Source of the DNA: Methanocellales archaeon
GTDB taxonomy: Archaea > Halobacteriota > UBA148
Assembly (NCBI GenBank): GCA_028715985.1
Contig: JAQUQR010000008.1
Location: forward strand, 1 to 61,114
Direction of reading: 5' to 3'
DNA: 61,114 nucleotides
Shown in pieces: positions 28,644 through 37,162 of the stretch (positions within the stretch are counted from its first letter, which is position 1; the number at the start of each line of letters is the position of its first letter). Under the pieces are notes generated by a model. That model was not told the DNA's origin. It was given only the letters and a program-made list of their open reading frames with translations, and searched no databases. The position numbers and the translations under genes were made by a program.

Positions 28644-29135
28644 TTAAAGATTTTCTTTGTTATAAAATAATTCCACAATCCAACCTTTTATTAAACGATA
28701 ATTTGTTTCAATCATCATACGTATAGACGTTGCTAATCCTTCATTAAATATTCTATCCGGCGATAAACCACAGTAACCATAACGTGCCATATTTCTAATT
28801 CCATTTAATATTTTATGAATAGCAAAAAATGGTGGCAAAACAGTTTCTGAGTATATATAAAAATTTGGATCATCTTTTTGCATTTTTTCTACTATCTTTG
28901 GTAATAAGTCTATAATATTGTGTGTTGGTTTATAGGGAATCTCATATAAATTAAGGAGAGTTTTCAAAGCATTTTCGATTAAGTCATGAAATTTGTCTAC
29001 TGCTTCGGCATATTTTGATTCGTCTATACATCTTAGTGCGTCCTTATAATTTTTTTCAGCTCTATCAAAACAATTTTTTGCTTCAATATCAAACATAGGA
29101 AGGAATATAATCTCGAAATTATTAAATCTTCTCAT
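28644..29135 (-). CDS. HEPN-like domain protein paired with the DUF262-HNH gene
   Basis: The 163-residue helical protein contains AKNCFDRAEKNYKDALRCI, YAEAVDKFHDLIENALKTLL and RNMARYGYCG. The paired-helix layout and the R...ARYG motif are typical of HEPN proteins, which are often toxin or RNase partners in defence modules. The usual catalytic RxxxxH is not clearly present. An ATG at 29096 (MFDIEAK) would give a more typical N-terminus. It ends 35 bp before the DUF262-HNH start, so the two are probably co-transcribed. Base composition is AT-rich like its partner. Confidence 0.65.
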   Translation of the reverse strand: MRRFNNFEIIFLPMFDIEAKNCFDRAEKNYKDALRCIDESKYAEAVDKFHDLIENALKTLLNLYEIPYKPTHNIIDLLPKIVEKMQKDDPNFYIYSETVLPPFFAIHKILNGIRNMARYGYCGLSPDRIFNEGLATSIRMMIETNYRLIKGWIVELFYNKENL

Positions 29136-29276
29136 TTTAATATGTGAACTCCAGAATTACTCATAACAACTATTCACCCCAATTATATATGCGCTTTCCG
29201 ACTTTTCAACAAAAAGGCCTATTTTTAGGAGATATGATAGCGTGCAGGTAACTGAAGGAAATTGTAAAAAACAAAG

Positions 29277-30776
29277 CTATAAAAACTTAAAAACTTCCGG
29301 CAATTCGCCCACCTTTTTTCTAACTTGGGTGGGCCAACTCTCAACGTCCAGCCCTTTCTGAGCGAGAAAAGCTGCGCCCCATCTTTCCAGTCCTATTCCA
29401 GAGCAGCCTGACCAGAGTTCTTCTCCGCTTTGTAGTTTTACGTTGAACCCGTCTGGATACTTGCTCCCATTAACGCTCAGGTTCTGGAATTCTAACCAAT
29501 CGTTCTTGTAGGGCATGTATGCCTCGTAGTCGATCGTGCCCACTTCTCTGGTCTCTGCTAGGCCCGTTAACCCCTCTTGTGCCATGAACCATGGTGTAAC
29601 CCACGCCTTTCTGTATTGTATATCCAGTATCTCATCGAACAAATGTTGGTATCGCTCCTGTAATTTCTTAGAGTGCTCAACCACTTGTTCCTGTTTCCCG
29701 ATCCATATGAGCTCTATACGATGGAATTCATCAACTCTCTCAATACCATGAATGCCGCCGCTCTCATATCTATGGGACGGCCCAGATCGGTCATAGATAC
29801 ATATGGGAAAAATGTCATCAGGTAAGGTTTCTCCCTGTAAAAACACCCAGAATGGGGGACATTGTGCATAACACATTCCCCCTATTGGCTTATCTATCTT
29901 CTCTTTGATGATGTCTAAGGGCACTTCTTGCGTGACCTTGTAGTAATCGATAACCTCCTCCCAATATTCCGGATCTCTTGTTTTCGGGGGGCAAACATAA
30001 TATATCTCCGGGTAGATGCCCTTCGCATGACCAGACCTCTTCCAGACATCCCATGTTACCATCTTTGGAAAAATCATTTCATGGTAGCCCAAGGGTCGAA
30101 TAATCTCCTCATCTATGATCTCTCCAAAAGCCCTGAAAACTCTTGTCATCTGGGGTCCAAATATCCATTGACCCCTACCTGCGCCATGTTTGACCCACTT
30201 GCGTTTCGTCAGCTCTTTGGTCGGATCTTCCTTGAATTTATGGATTCTCTCCTCGCTTTGCCATAGCAGTTCCCAGTGCTCTTTCTTACCATATTTCCGT
30301 GATTCAACCTTCTCCTCGATCAGACTGACAATCCTGTCTGGGACCCTGTTCTTTATTTGTTGCTCATCAACATCCAAAGTAAGTAGAATCTCACCTTTTT
30401 CATAGCGCATGTCTTTTACAAATGGAATATTCTTTTTGAGAGGCTCTTCAGATGGCATTTGTATGGTAAACCTTTCTATCTCAATGCCTCTGATCCCAAT
30501 GTGATGCTTTCCCAATAATGCCGTCAAAGCCTTCCTAAGGCGAAGCAGTGCGTCATGCACCCTCACGTATCGATCCGATTGGATTTCGACCGTTATGCCA
30601 TTCTTATCGATATTCCAGTTGATGACTCTTGCACCTTTTCCAGAAGGCGCGCCCTTTGTTAGAATGCCCTCGTTTGCTTTGACCATCAGATCGGCCATAT
30701 CGTCTTCTGCCTTCGTGCCGTCATCACTCAACTTGAAATATCCAATCAGATGAAATTTCATCTCATCCACTGTCAT
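29277..30776 (-). CDS. serS: Seryl-tRNA synthetase, methanogenic (type 2) form
   Basis: Charges tRNA(Ser). The N-terminal domain ([21 protein letters not shown]...ARVINW) and length of about 494-499 residues match the rare SerRS known from methanogens, unlike the coiled-coil-armed common type. Class II motifs include [31 protein letters not shown] (a zinc-ligand cysteine region), [19 protein letters not shown] and the final [11 protein letters not shown]. The family N-terminus suggests the ATG at 30761; the ATG at 30776 overlaps pcc1 by 14 bp. This enzyme type is a good lineage marker. Confidence 0.93.
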   Translation of the reverse strand: MTVDEMKFHLIGYFKLSDDGTKAEDDMADLMVKANEGILTKGAPSGKGARVINWNIDKNGITVEIQSDRYVRVHDALLRLRKALTALLGKHHIGIRGIEIERFTIQMPSEEPLKKNIPFVKDMRYEKGEILLTLDVDEQQIKNRVPDRIVSLIEEKVESRKYGKKEHWELLWQSEERIHKFKEDPTKELTKRKWVKHGAGRGQWIFGPQMTRVFRAFGEIIDEEIIRPLGYHEMIFPKMVTWDVWKRSGHAKGIYPEIYYVCPPKTRDPEYWEEVIDYYKVTQEVPLDIIKEKIDKPIGGMCYAQCPPFWVFLQGETLPDDIFPICIYDRSGPSHRYESGGIHGIERVDEFHRIELIWIGKQEQVVEHSKKLQERYQHLFDEILDIQYRKAWVTPWFMAQEGLTGLAETREVGTIDYEAYMPYKNDWLEFQNLSVNGSKYPDGFNVKLQSGEELWSGCSGIGLERWGAAFLAQKGLDVESWPTQVRKKVGELPEVFKFL

Positions 30777-30993
30777 CCCTTGTCATCTCCTCAGCAATCT
30801 TCAGGTTCAATAGATAATCGTCAACGGTTGCGATTAACGTTCCGATTCCATCGATCTCAAACTCTGTGATGATCTCCCCATTTTTACAGGTGGTGCGCAT
30901 ATTCAGAGTATTGTCTGGTCTGATGGAATCCATAATTATATGGCATCTTTTATGAGATGTAACGATTTTACCTAGACATTTACAGTCAATCAT
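30763..30993 (-). CDS. pcc1: KEOPS complex subunit Pcc1
   Basis: The 76-residue protein has the Pcc1 pattern [10 protein letters not shown]...[19 protein letters not shown]. Pcc1 dimerises and bridges Kae1 in KEOPS, the complex that adds the threonylcarbamoyl group to A37 of tRNAs. Genes of KEOPS partners occur in this window as bud32 (33297-33884) and kae1 (46847-47824). Pcc1 overlaps both the recJ-like gene and serS by a few bases, showing tight co-transcription. Confidence 0.85.
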   Translation of the reverse strand: MIDCKCLGKIVTSHKRCHIIMDSIRPDNTLNMRTTCKNGEIITEFEIDGIGTLIATVDDYLLNLKIAEEMTRDDSG

Positions 30994-32288
30994 TCACTTT
31001 CACCTTTACCACCCAATTGCTCTGTTATGCAGGCATCTACATCCTTTATAAATTTTGACTCAACACCAAGGGGAATGGCTGCACCAGATGCTATGTTATG
31101 TCCTCCTCCAACTCCGCCAACCTTTTTTGCCGCTTCGGACATCACAACCGATAAATCCAGTCCTTTCTGCAAAAGTTTTCTTGTTCCTCGGGCGGAGATT
31201 TTTATCTTGCCTTTGTCCTCGGTCATTACAAGTATGGGTTTATCTGGTGCTAGATACCTAATGATCGTGCTTGCTAATGCTCCTACGATATCCTTGTCGG
31301 ATGAATTAACGTATCGAACGCTGGCTCCTTCTTTTATATCCGGCTCTATCTTTTTCATTTCCAGGATAATTCTTTTTTGGTACTCTAAACATAGTTGATG
31401 TGCCTTCTCCTTGGCTCCTGCATCTCTCAAACATAATGCTACGGCAAGTCCTGTTTTTCCCAGCTTACCAGCTGCATTAGTCACCCTCACAAATAGTGAG
31501 GCATCTGATAAGACTTCATAATTCAGTTTGTAGGATTCACCTATCAAAGACTCAATGACATCTACCGATGCTTTTTTCATAAGTTTTAGCATCAATGCAG
31601 ATATAAAGCGTTGCAACTCTTCTGGAGAAAGGTCGCCTAGTTTTCCACCGATGCCCAACTCATTTAGAAATCTCTGGATTTTATCAGCATCGCCGGTAAT
31701 GTCTATGTATGGATCGATCGAATACATGAACAACTCTGCAAAGTCTCCATCACCGAGCGTTAAGCCATGGGTGGTGGTAACGATATTATGCTGTAGGGCC
31801 TCGTCTAGAATGTCTTTGTTCGCTCCGATCATTGTCTGGCAATCTCCAAGTGCTCCTACGATCGCAAGGCCAGAGAGGTCGATATTGTCGCCAAGATACT
31901 TTGCAACTGCATAGGTGGCTCCAGAGGCTGAAAGCTCAAAAGAGCCATCTATTCCGACTATGTGTGGGTTTAATTGTAGGTGCTCTGTATCGGTTTCAGT
32001 GGGTATGTGGTGGTCAATTATGATGGCATCATGGGGGATCAAATCTGGCTGCCCGCTCCCCATGTCGCAAAAAACTGTCGCAGTGTCATCCAACGTTCTG
32101 ATAAACGCCTCATCTAGGTGACTTATGATGCTGACATGAAACTTGATATCCCTTCTGTACAGGGCGTTGCAGATTATACCTGCCGAAGTTATGCCATCGG
32201 CATCGTTATGCGATATGACCCGCACATAATCCTGCTTGGCAAGCATTTCTGCCGCCATTTCTGCCGTCTCTGATAGCCGTTCAATCAT
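30990..32288 (-). CDS. DHH-family single-strand nuclease, archaeal RecJ/GAN-like
   Basis: The 432-residue protein has DHH phosphoesterase motifs in order: SHNDADGITSAGI, FCDMGSGQ, IIDHHIP, GALGDCQ, and the DHHA1 motif VGGGHNIASGAAIP. Archaeal members act on single-stranded nucleic acid and some bind the replisome protein GINS (GAN). The location between rps15 and pcc1 is a common archaeal gene order. Signature aspartates and histidines are intact. Confidence 0.88.
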   Translation of the reverse strand: MIERLSETAEMAAEMLAKQDYVRVISHNDADGITSAGIICNALYRRDIKFHVSIISHLDEAFIRTLDDTATVFCDMGSGQPDLIPHDAIIIDHHIPTETDTEHLQLNPHIVGIDGSFELSASGATYAVAKYLGDNIDLSGLAIVGALGDCQTMIGANKDILDEALQHNIVTTTHGLTLGDGDFAELFMYSIDPYIDITGDADKIQRFLNELGIGGKLGDLSPEELQRFISALMLKLMKKASVDVIESLIGESYKLNYEVLSDASLFVRVTNAAGKLGKTGLAVALCLRDAGAKEKAHQLCLEYQKRIILEMKKIEPDIKEGASVRYVNSSDKDIVGALASTIIRYLAPDKPILVMTEDKGKIKISARGTRKLLQKGLDLSVVMSEAAKKVGGVGGGHNIASGAAIPLGVESKFIKDVDACITEQLGGKGESE

Positions 32289-32291
32289 CTT

Positions 32292-32714
32292 TCATCTCGA
32301 GATCAGCATTTCAGCCGTTTTTAGGTCATAAATCCAATCTTTGGGGAGCTCCCCCTTATTTTTATAATACCTAACCAGTCGCCTGATTTTCGATTCCATA
32401 AGCTGAAGCGCCCTTTTGTTGTGAACGTCCTTCAGATTTAGATCGAGATGTTTTTTTAATTCCAGAGCCTTTGTGATCAAATTCTGTAGGTCCTCTGGAA
32501 CCTTTGGTCCTACGTTTTTTTCCTTGAGTATTTGGGTTATCTTCTTTTCCGTTGCAAGTTTCACGTCTGGGACCCCATACTTATCTCTTAGGATCAACCC
32601 GATCTCAGAAGATGACATGCCCTGTCCTCTTAGCTCAACAACTATCTGTTCGATATCCTTCGCCTTTAGTTCCAACCATTCAGGTGCCTTACTGCTAGTT
32701 TGTTTTTTCTTCAT
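32292..32714 (-). CDS. rps15: Small-subunit ribosomal protein S15 (uS15)
   Basis: The 140-residue archaeal form contains the N-terminal extension [40 protein letters not shown] and the S15 core [22 protein letters not shown], then [21 protein letters not shown]. It binds 16S rRNA. It starts 31 bp after rdgB and ends 3 bp before the recJ-like gene. Confidence 0.95.
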   Translation of the reverse strand: MKKKQTSSKAPEWLELKAKDIEQIVVELRGQGMSSSEIGLILRDKYGVPDVKLATEKKITQILKEKNVGPKVPEDLQNLITKALELKKHLDLNLKDVHNKRALQLMESKIRRLVRYYKNKGELPKDWIYDLKTAEMLISR

Positions 32715-32745
32715 GAAAATCCTCCATTATACATCCTCCTATGCA

Positions 32746-33300
32746 TTAAATATCTTTGCAAAACCACTCTGCAAATTTCCTCAGTGCAACACATCTGTGC
32801 GATACTTCGTTCTTCTCTTCGGTGGACATCTGGGCAAACGTCTTGTTTTGATAAAGAAAGATCGGATCGTAGCCAAAACCCATCTTTCCACGAGGCTCAT
32901 TAGATATCTCTCCTTCCACGGAACCACTAAAAGTGATCACCTCTTTGTCAGGTTCACAGAATCCAATCACAGATCTGAACTGAGCATTGCGATCTTCTAC
33001 ACCTCTCATCAACTTCAATATGCCTTCATTGCCAATGCATTTGAAAGTGAACGACGAATATGGTCCGGGAAAACCCTTCAGGGCAGAGATAAACATCCCA
33101 GCATCCTCCACCATAACCGGCCTTTTCAAATGCATGGCAGCATCCCTTGCGCCATATTTTGCAATGCTCTCCAAATCATCAGATTGGATCTCAGGGTATT
33201 CATAATGGATTTGCTGGACCCCTATGCCCAACTTCTCAAGCATCGCTTTTGCCTCTCTAACCTTTCCAGCGTTTCCGGTTACAAAATAAACGGTCTTCAT
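32746..33300 (-). CDS. rdgB: Non-canonical purine NTP pyrophosphatase (RdgB/HAM1)
   Basis: Hydrolyses dITP, ITP and XTP. The N-terminal FVTGNAGKVREAK motif, DAGMFISALKGFPGPYSS (active aspartate), GMGFGYDPIFLY-like GKMGFGYDPIFLY and SHRCVALRKF are diagnostic. The length of 184 residues is normal. It overlaps bud32 by 4 bp, an arrangement seen in other archaea. Confidence 0.95.
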   Translation of the reverse strand: MKTVYFVTGNAGKVREAKAMLEKLGIGVQQIHYEYPEIQSDDLESIAKYGARDAAMHLKRPVMVEDAGMFISALKGFPGPYSSFTFKCIGNEGILKLMRGVEDRNAQFRSVIGFCEPDKEVITFSGSVEGEISNEPRGKMGFGYDPIFLYQNKTFAQMSTEEKNEVSHRCVALRKFAEWFCKDI

Positions 33301-33884
33301 AGTCTTTCGGTCCTGTATCTGCCCCTTGATTCTATCGCTTTTACGCGTTGAATGATCTCTTTAGCGCCATCAAACGTCTTTTCATATCCCTCGATGAACG
33401 CATTTATCAGCGCTTCATGCTCATCATGAGTGCTTTCGAATGTTTGGAAGAGCACATGCACGTCCACGCCTCGTGCCTCAGTGCTGTGGTCAAAGTATGC
33501 CAGTCCAAAGTCGATCAGGTAAATCCTTCCTTGCGAAAGAATCATGTTTGAAGTGGTCAGGTCGCCATGAACGATGCCTGAGGTGTGGAGCCTCCCTACC
33601 AGTTCGCCGATTCTCTTGCATAGGCCTACATCAAGTACATGTTTGAGCTGTGCCCCCTCCAGATATTCCATCCTTATATCATAATCGGTGACGTCATAGA
33701 TGATGGGTGTCGGAATACCTGCTCTGCGAGCCTCTGAGATCAGTTTTGCCTCTGACTTCGTGCGATCTCTTCGAAGCTGCTCGTCTACTTCTTTGATCCT
33801 ATAGCGCTTGGGCATTCGCTGTTTTAATATATGCCCGTCACATGATCTGACGATTGCCTCGGCGCCACTCGTCTTTAGATTCAT
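33297..33884 (-). CDS. bud32: KEOPS complex kinase/ATPase Bud32
   Basis: Small atypical kinase of 195 residues. The N-terminus has GAEAIVRSCDG and KYRIKEVDEQLRRDRTKSEAKL-like segments; the catalytic loop is IVHGDLTTSNMI and the metal site LIDFGLAYF. In several methanogens Kae1 and Bud32 are fused; here Bud32 is separate and kae1 lies 13 kb away. First gene of a minus-strand operon with rdgB, rps15, recJ-like, pcc1 and serS. Confidence 0.93.
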   Translation of the reverse strand: MNLKTSGAEAIVRSCDGHILKQRMPKRYRIKEVDEQLRRDRTKSEAKLISEARRAGIPTPIIYDVTDYDIRMEYLEGAQLKHVLDVGLCKRIGELVGRLHTSGIVHGDLTTSNMILSQGRIYLIDFGLAYFDHSTEARGVDVHVLFQTFESTHDEHEALINAFIEGYEKTFDGAKEIIQRVKAIESRGRYRTERL

Positions 33885-34129
33885 TCAGTTTCATTAAAGT
33901 ATCGCTTGCGTAGCGTATATATTTTCTGTTTTGGACTTATTGACATTGACTTCTTAGTTCTGCAGTTCATTCAGGTAGATATGATCTAAAAACAGAAAAT
34001 AATGGCAGTCTCTAACTTGTGACATGAATCTGTCTAAAAGGGTTGTTAAACACTCTAATTGATCTTGAAGTAGCGTAGAAGTCGCGAAAGACATTGAAAA
34101 TATGTTACACGCACATACGAGAAACACTC

Positions 34130-34573
34130 TTAGTATTTGGCACTGAGATACAGCAGTATGGCTAATGCTCCGCACGTAAATAAGTTCGGCAACATGGCAA
34201 ATGGTCCAAGGCCAGAGGCACGAAAACCAAAAATTTGATGCACTAAGGGATTGGAGCTAAGCGCATAGAAAAGTAAGACCATTGAAAATATCATTAATCC
34301 GATTGTGAACTCTGACTTTATCTTCCTGTATATGCCGATATATGTGACCAGTAGGAAGATTAAAATTGTCACATTGATCGATGAAATAACCGTGTTAAGT
34401 GTATAATATAACTCCATATCCCTTATAGGGGGTGGTGGGGGGCCTCGCCTAGTTTCCAGTAAAGGAGAATGGGGTGAATACGTGGTGGCCCATAATGCTG
34501 TCAGTAAAGCCACTGCTACCAATGTTACCAGCATTAACGAAATCTTCGCATTTTTGTTCATATGGTGTCTCAT
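34130..34573 (-). CDS. Small membrane protein next to an HTH regulator
   Basis: The 147-residue protein has an N-terminal hydrophobic segment (ISLMLVTLVAVALLTALWA), an outside loop rich in proline (RRGPPPPPIRD) and three more hydrophobic helices. The function is unknown. GGAGG seven bases ahead supports the ATG at 34573, which overlaps the stop of the HTH gene as ATGA. The regulator and this protein are probably made together, perhaps as a sensor-regulator pair. Confidence 0.65.
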   Translation of the reverse strand: MRHHMNKNAKISLMLVTLVAVALLTALWATTYSPHSPLLETRRGPPPPPIRDMELYYTLNTVISSINVTILIFLLVTYIGIYRKIKSEFTIGLMIFSMVLLFYALSSNPLVHQIFGFRASGLGPFAMLPNLFTCGALAILLYLSAKY

Positions 34574-34893
34574 TTGTTTTCCTCCCTTTTTTCTTTTTTC
34601 CACATTTTTACCATAATCTCTTCAAATAGGGTGTAATTATCCTCCATTTCTTGGGACAAGAAATACGTCAGACCATACCTGTCTCCTACGGACGTGATTA
34701 TCCCGTTCTTCTGAAGGATTTGGAGATGATGCCTTATCGTTCTATAATCCATTTTAAGCAGATGCGCCAATTGATTGGCGTTTTGCGGAGTCTCCTTTAA
34801 AGCCTTAATCATGTGGGCACGGGTGATACCACCTCTTGTACCTGCAATTAGCCATCCCAGCAAATGCTTCAATGTGCTCACACGATCGGGCAT
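34570..34893 (-). CDS. Winged-helix transcriptional regulator (ArsR-like)
   Basis: The 107-residue protein has an HTH: GGITRAHMIKALKETPQNANQLAHLLKMDYRTIRHHLQILQKNGIITS, followed by a wing (VGDRYGLTYFLS) and a charged C-terminus. The QLAxxLxxDYxTxxHHLxxLxxNG pattern is common in archaeal ArsR-type regulators. It is divergent from the ABC exporter genes at 35122, whose control it may provide. Confidence 0.82.
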   Translation of the reverse strand: MPDRVSTLKHLLGWLIAGTRGGITRAHMIKALKETPQNANQLAHLLKMDYRTIRHHLQILQKNGIITSVGDRYGLTYFLSQEMEDNYTLFEEIMVKMWKKEKREENK

Positions 34894-35121
34894 CTATACT
34901 TCTCCAGACGATTAAAGTAAGGATTTTTCATTTCGCTTATCAGTTTAGATTATGGGGTATAAATAAGTCCTTCCTATTCTTGTTTTTCACGACCAATGAT
35001 TAAACATTTTCTGATTGAATTGTGGTTAGAATTGGGCATAATCCTGAAAAATTCTTTAATATGTATGATGCTATAGGTAAGCCCAAGCTAATAAAAAGAG
35101 GGATATTAGGGAGCAAACTGA

Positions 35122-36057
35122 ATGTCTGAGCCCATGATCCAAACCCAAGACCTGACAAAAATCTATGGAGACCTTACAGCAGTCGACCATCTGAACATGA
35201 CAGTTGATGAGGGGGAAATCTTCGGTTTTTTGGGTCCAAATGGTTCTGGAAAGACGACTACCATCCTTCTGCTCCTGGGACTATCAACGCCTGCATCTGG
35301 AACCGCAATGGTAGGTGGCTATGATGTGGTCAAGAACTCCAGGGAAGTGCGGAAGATTGCGGGAAGTCTTCCGGAATTTGCAGGTTACTACGAAAACCTA
35401 ACTGCCAAGCAGTACCTGGACTACATCGGGCAGCTAAATGATCTACCCCTAATCGAAAGAGAGAGAAGGACAACAGATCTCCTGGCTGAAGTGGGCCTAA
35501 CGAAGTGGGGGGACGGGAAGGTAGAGACTTTCTCTCGTGGAATGAAACAACGCCTCGGCATAGCTCAAGCATTGATGAAAGACCCAAAGGTCGTTTTCCT
35601 CGACGAGCCAACCATTGGTTTGGATCCTGAGGGGATAAAGGAGATACGTGACCTCATCTTTCGCTTGAACAAAGAGCGTGGCTTAACTGTATTTTTATCA
35701 TCGCACTTGTTGCATGAGGTCCAGGTGACATGTAGCAGAGTAGGCATTATACGTCAAGGGAAGTTGGTGGCCACAGACACGATAGAGAACTTCACCAAGG
35801 AGCTGGCGGGAAAAGAGGAAAAGAGCATAGAGTTCAAGTTAGTTAATTTGACCCCCAAACTTCTAAAAGAACTGAAAGACATTGATGGGGTAACGTCGGT
35901 AACTAAGGAAAATGACAGGCTATATGTGCATATGGCAGAGGATAATACCGAAGAGGTTTCTAAAACGATCACGAAGAATGGGGCGATAATTCTACTCATG
36001 AAACCCAGAGAATACACGTTGGAGGAAGTTTTCATGAAATACTATCAGGAGGCATAA
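35122..36057 (+). CDS. ABC-2 type exporter, ATP-binding subunit
   Basis: The 311-residue ATPase has Walker A GPNGSGKTT, the Q-loop region EFAGYYENLT, the signature FSRGMKQRLGIAQAL and Walker B VVFLDEPTIGLDP. The C-terminal 90 residues form the extension typical of the drug/lantibiotic and NatA-like exporters. It is followed after 5 bp by its permease. The substrate is unknown; the surface protein further down may be related to it. Confidence 0.92.
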   Translation: MSEPMIQTQDLTKIYGDLTAVDHLNMTVDEGEIFGFLGPNGSGKTTTILLLLGLSTPASGTAMVGGYDVVKNSREVRKIAGSLPEFAGYYENLTAKQYLDYIGQLNDLPLIERERRTTDLLAEVGLTKWGDGKVETFSRGMKQRLGIAQALMKDPKVVFLDEPTIGLDPEGIKEIRDLIFRLNKERGLTVFLSSHLLHEVQVTCSRVGIIRQGKLVATDTIENFTKELAGKEEKSIEFKLVNLTPKLLKELKDIDGVTSVTKENDRLYVHMAEDNTEEVSKTITKNGAIILLMKPREYTLEEVFMKYYQEA

Positions 36058-36062
36058 TAGCG

Positions 36063-37019
36063 ATGGCTGGCATATTTACTGTGTATAAGAAGGAGCTTTC
36101 AGACCATTTTGGAAGCAAACGCTACTTGATATTATTTGCCGTGATATTGCTTCTCTCTTGTGTATCTGTCTATCAGGGAGCAGACTTTATAAGGAATAAC
36201 ACTGAAGCAGGATTCTTAGCCATATTTTCCGGAGCTCGATCCGGATACTCGTTCGTTCAGTTGATGGTCTTCTTCGGCCCCATATTGGGATTAGCCTTGG
36301 GATGCGATGCCATCAATAACGAGAGGACCAGCGGTACCCTCTCGGTGCTTCTCTCCCAGCCGATATTCAGAGATGCAGTCATCAACGGTAAGTTCCTGGC
36401 TGGCACTACTGCGTTGGCGATGTTGACGCTGGGCACCATCGGTATAATGTGCGGCTTGGCAATACCTCTCTTAGGCTTTGGGCCAACCTTGGGACAGGCT
36501 TTGAGCATCGTTTTCCTATCATTAATTACAATACTCTACCTGGCTTTCTGGCTCAGCTTGGGGGTGCTCTTCTCCGTGCTAACTAAGAAGGTGTCCACAT
36601 CTACGTTTGCATCTATTGCAACATGGCTCTTCTTCGCGGTTATGCTCTCCATTATTGCTTCGCTCATCGTAAACACGATAGCACCTTTCCCGAGTGGTCA
36701 GAGAATGTCCCCTGAAATTCGAGAATCTACTGAATTTCAGGCGTTGATGCAAAAGAGATTCGTCCTACAGGACAGCATCTCAAAGCTGTCCCCCACCTAT
36801 CTATACAGCGAAGTGGCTTCGCAGATTCTAGGTGAGACACAGGGTAGGGCAGCGTTTGGCTTGAGCTTAGGTGGCCCTCCTTCATTCGGGTCGCCAACGC
36901 TGACTCAGAGCGTCGCTGCGAGCTGGCCAAGCATCGCCGCCATAACGTTAGGTCTAGTGGTCTGCTTTGCAGCGTCCTACCTGTTTTTCATGCGCTTAGA
37001 GATCAGACCGGGAGGATAA
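36063..37019 (+). CDS. ABC-2 type exporter, permease subunit
   Basis: The 318-residue protein has about six membrane helices: KRYLILFAVILLLSCVS, LMVFFGPILGLALGCDAI, ALAMLTLGTIGIMCGLAI, LSIVFLSLITILYLAFW, WLFFAVMLSIIASLIV and a C-terminal TLGLVVCFAASYLFF. The NNERTSGTLSVLLSQP loop is conserved in NatB/ABC-2 permeases and faces the ATPase. It is translated directly after the ATP-binding gene. Confidence 0.9.
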   Translation: MAGIFTVYKKELSDHFGSKRYLILFAVILLLSCVSVYQGADFIRNNTEAGFLAIFSGARSGYSFVQLMVFFGPILGLALGCDAINNERTSGTLSVLLSQPIFRDAVINGKFLAGTTALAMLTLGTIGIMCGLAIPLLGFGPTLGQALSIVFLSLITILYLAFWLSLGVLFSVLTKKVSTSTFASIATWLFFAVMLSIIASLIVNTIAPFPSGQRMSPEIRESTEFQALMQKRFVLQDSISKLSPTYLYSEVASQILGETQGRAAFGLSLGGPPSFGSPTLTQSVAASWPSIAAITLGLVVCFAASYLFFMRLEIRPGG

Positions 37020-37162
37020 GCGAATACTGAACTGAAAATAAAAGTAATGAGGAGGGGGCTTCGGCGGTTCTTTACTCCATATCTTCCATTCCCCTCGCTT
37101 CAGCCTCCTCTTGCATTACCATTGATTAGATGAAAATGTGAATGAATGGGTGATGAGAACAA

